DNA of 6,547 nucleotides from DATIVK01 sp035465955 (lineage in GTDB: Bacteria; Myxococcota; Myxococcia; Myxococcales; Anaeromyxobacteraceae). Each line of letters begins with the position of its first letter. The stretch's first letter is position 1. Where the stretch lies: positions 1 to 6,547 of the forward strand of contig DATIVK010000053.1 in assembly GCA_035465955.1 (NCBI GenBank), in the 5' to 3' direction. The notes under the pieces were generated by a model that was not told the origin of the DNA, made no database searches, and saw only the letters and a list, made by a program, of their open reading frames with translations. Position numbers and translations under genes: made by a program. Positions 5,274 to 6,547 of this stretch are shown in pieces.

Positions 5274-6547
5274 TCACCGCCTCCTCCCCCGCCCCTCCGG
5301 CACGCCGTACCGCTTCATCTTCCCCTGGAGCGTGGACGGCTTGAGTCCGAGGCGCGCGGCGGCGCCGTGGGGGCCGTAGACGCGCCCGCTCGCGCCGTCG
5401 AGCGCCCGCTCGATGACGGCGCGCACCTCCTCCTCGAAGGTGCCGAGCGCGCGCTCCTCCACCTCGGGTGACGCGGCGCCGGCCGGCGGCTGCCGCTCCG
5501 GCTCCCCGAGCGGCCCCGGCAGCTCCAGCACGGGGCCCGGCGAGAGGATCAGCGCCCGCTGCACGAGGTTCTCCAGCTCCCGCACGTTCCCGGGCCACGC
5601 GTGCCCGCGCAGCGTCGCCCAGAGCGGCTCGGGCACCTCCGGCGGCGGTCGGCCCATCAGCGCCGCGTGGCGCGCCAGGAAGTGCTCGACGAGCGGCCGG
5701 ACGTCCTCCGGGCGCTGGCGCAGCGGCGGCAGCGAGATCGGGACGACGGCCAGCCGGTAGTAGAGGTCCTCGCGGAACGTGCCGCTCGCGACGCTCGCCT
5801 CGAGGTCGCGGTTGGTCGCCGCCACGACCCGGACGTCCACCTTCACCGGCACGGTGCCGCCGACGCGATCCAGCTCCCTTTCCTGCAACACGCGCAGCAA
5901 CCGGACCTGGACGGAGGGCGGCGCGTCGCCCACCTCGTCGAGGAAGATCGTGCCGCCGTCGGCCTGCTCGAAGCGGCCGGGGCGCTGGCGGAGGGCGCCG
6001 GTGAAGGCCCCCTTCTCGTGGCCGAAGAGCTCCGACTCGACGAGCCCCTCGGGCAGGGCCCCGAGGTTCACCGCGACGAAGGGCCTGTCGCGCCGCGCCG
6101 AGAGGTCGTGGACGCGGCGGGCGAGCCCCTCCTTGCCCGTCCCCGTCTCGCCGCGGATGAGCACCGTCGAGTCGGAGGAGGCCACGCGCCGCACCTGCTC
6201 GAGCACCGCCTTCATCGACGGGCTCTCGGCGACGTAGCGGTCGTCCTTCCTCGCGTGGCGGAGCTCCTCGCGGAGCAGCGCGTTCTCGGAGCCGAGGAGC
6301 TGGTTGAGCCGGCGGATCTCGCCGACCATCAGGCTGTTCTGGAAGGCGATGGCGACCAGGTCGGCGACGCGCCGCACCACCGCGACGCAGCAGGGCGGGA
6401 GCGCCTCGCCCGGCTGGCTCGCGATCTGGAGCGCGCCGAGGAGCCGCCCCTCGAAGGCGAGCGGGAAGGTGGCGAGGGAGCCCCAGCCGAGCGCCGCGAG
6501 CCGGCGCTCCTCCGCGAAGCGGGGACGGGCGCCGTCGAGCGGGTCGA
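5274..6547 (-). CDS. Sigma-54-dependent transcriptional activator, GAF/AAA+/Fis-HTH, partial (N-terminus off the right edge)
   Basis: The reading frame is open from the right edge to TGA at 5274-5276, giving 423 visible residues. The GTG at 6380 seems to be internal, because the 55 codons before it continue a GAF-like sensory domain (…GWGSLATFPLAFEG, then RLLGALQIAS). A helical linker (about 75-105) leads to a full AAA+ domain: Walker A GETGTGKE (132-139), the sigma-54-contacting GAFTGA loop (179-184), Walker B GGTIFLDE (197-204), ATN sensor I (243-245), FREDLYYRL with arginine fingers (257-265) and GNVRELEN sensor II (319-326). A Pro-rich spacer precedes a Fis-type helix-turn-helix, GAAARLGLKPSTLQGKMKRYGV (394-415), in the FhlA style. 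It should bind an upstream enhancer and use ATP hydrolysis to open sigma-54 promoters. Essential motifs are intact. The signal it senses is not visible. It is convergent with the toxin gene. Confidence 0.93.
   Translation of the reverse strand, partial: DPLDGARPRFAEERRLAALGWGSLATFPLAFEGRLLGALQIASQPGEALPPCCVAVVRRVADLVAIAFQNSLMVGEIRRLNQLLGSENALLREELRHARKDDRYVAESPSMKAVLEQVRRVASSDSTVLIRGETGTGKEGLARRVHDLSARRDRPFVAVNLGALPEGLVESELFGHEKGAFTGALRQRPGRFEQADGGTIFLDEVGDAPPSVQVRLLRVLQERELDRVGGTVPVKVDVRVVAATNRDLEASVASGTFREDLYYRLAVVPISLPPLRQRPEDVRPLVEHFLARHAALMGRPPPEVPEPLWATLRGHAWPGNVRELENLVQRALILSPGPVLELPGPLGEPERQPPAGAASPEVEERALGTFEEEVRAVIERALDGASGRVYGPHGAAARLGLKPSTLQGKMKRYGVPEGRGRRR

Overview
The window is about 70% G+C or higher by eye, with strong G/C preference at third codon positions, dense genes and short intergenic gaps. 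Gene content is a bacterial acyl-CoA synthetase, MetY, a ParE-type toxin-antitoxin pair, a GAF/AAA+/Fis sigma-54 activator and a secreted proline-rich protein. Together with the base composition, this suggests a chromosomal segment of a high-GC Myxococcota bacterium, perhaps near Anaeromyxobacter. That placement is inference, not a database result.

Layout. At 1-650 (minus) lies the N-terminal part of an exported protein with a proline-rich tail that runs off the left edge. Just upstream on the same strand is a complete long-chain fatty-acyl-CoA ligase (718-2523, minus, GTG start). A 234-bp intergenic region (2524-2757) separates it from the divergent metY-type O-acetylhomoserine sulfhydrylase (2758-4074, plus). 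That region carries the most readable regulatory signals: a small palindrome over a likely fadD promoter, and a good TTGACA-N17-TAGGAT promoter for metY that overlaps a sigma-54-like match. metY ends in a clear intrinsic terminator. A 99-residue orphan protein follows (4183-4482, plus) and looks leaderless. A 215-bp gap holds a REP-like palindromic repeat with two mutually exclusive hairpins and a degenerate second copy. Then comes a two-gene toxin-antitoxin operon (4698-5239, plus). Convergent to it, and running off the right edge, is a sigma-54-dependent activator (5274-6547, minus).

How the genes relate. The two enzymes are housekeeping in character: fatty acid activation, and direct sulfhydrylation for homocysteine/methionine synthesis. 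They share a divergent control region but no obvious pathway. The secreted protein may be co-transcribed with fadD or use its own promoter. The toxin-antitoxin pair and the adjacent repeat form a small accessory island between core genes. The sigma-54 activator has lost most of its sensory domain at the window edge, so its target cannot be read here. I see no large undescribed system. The points most worth a second look are the REP-like element with its alternative folds, the leaderless orphan gene, and the overlapping promoter signals of the fadD/metY divergent region.
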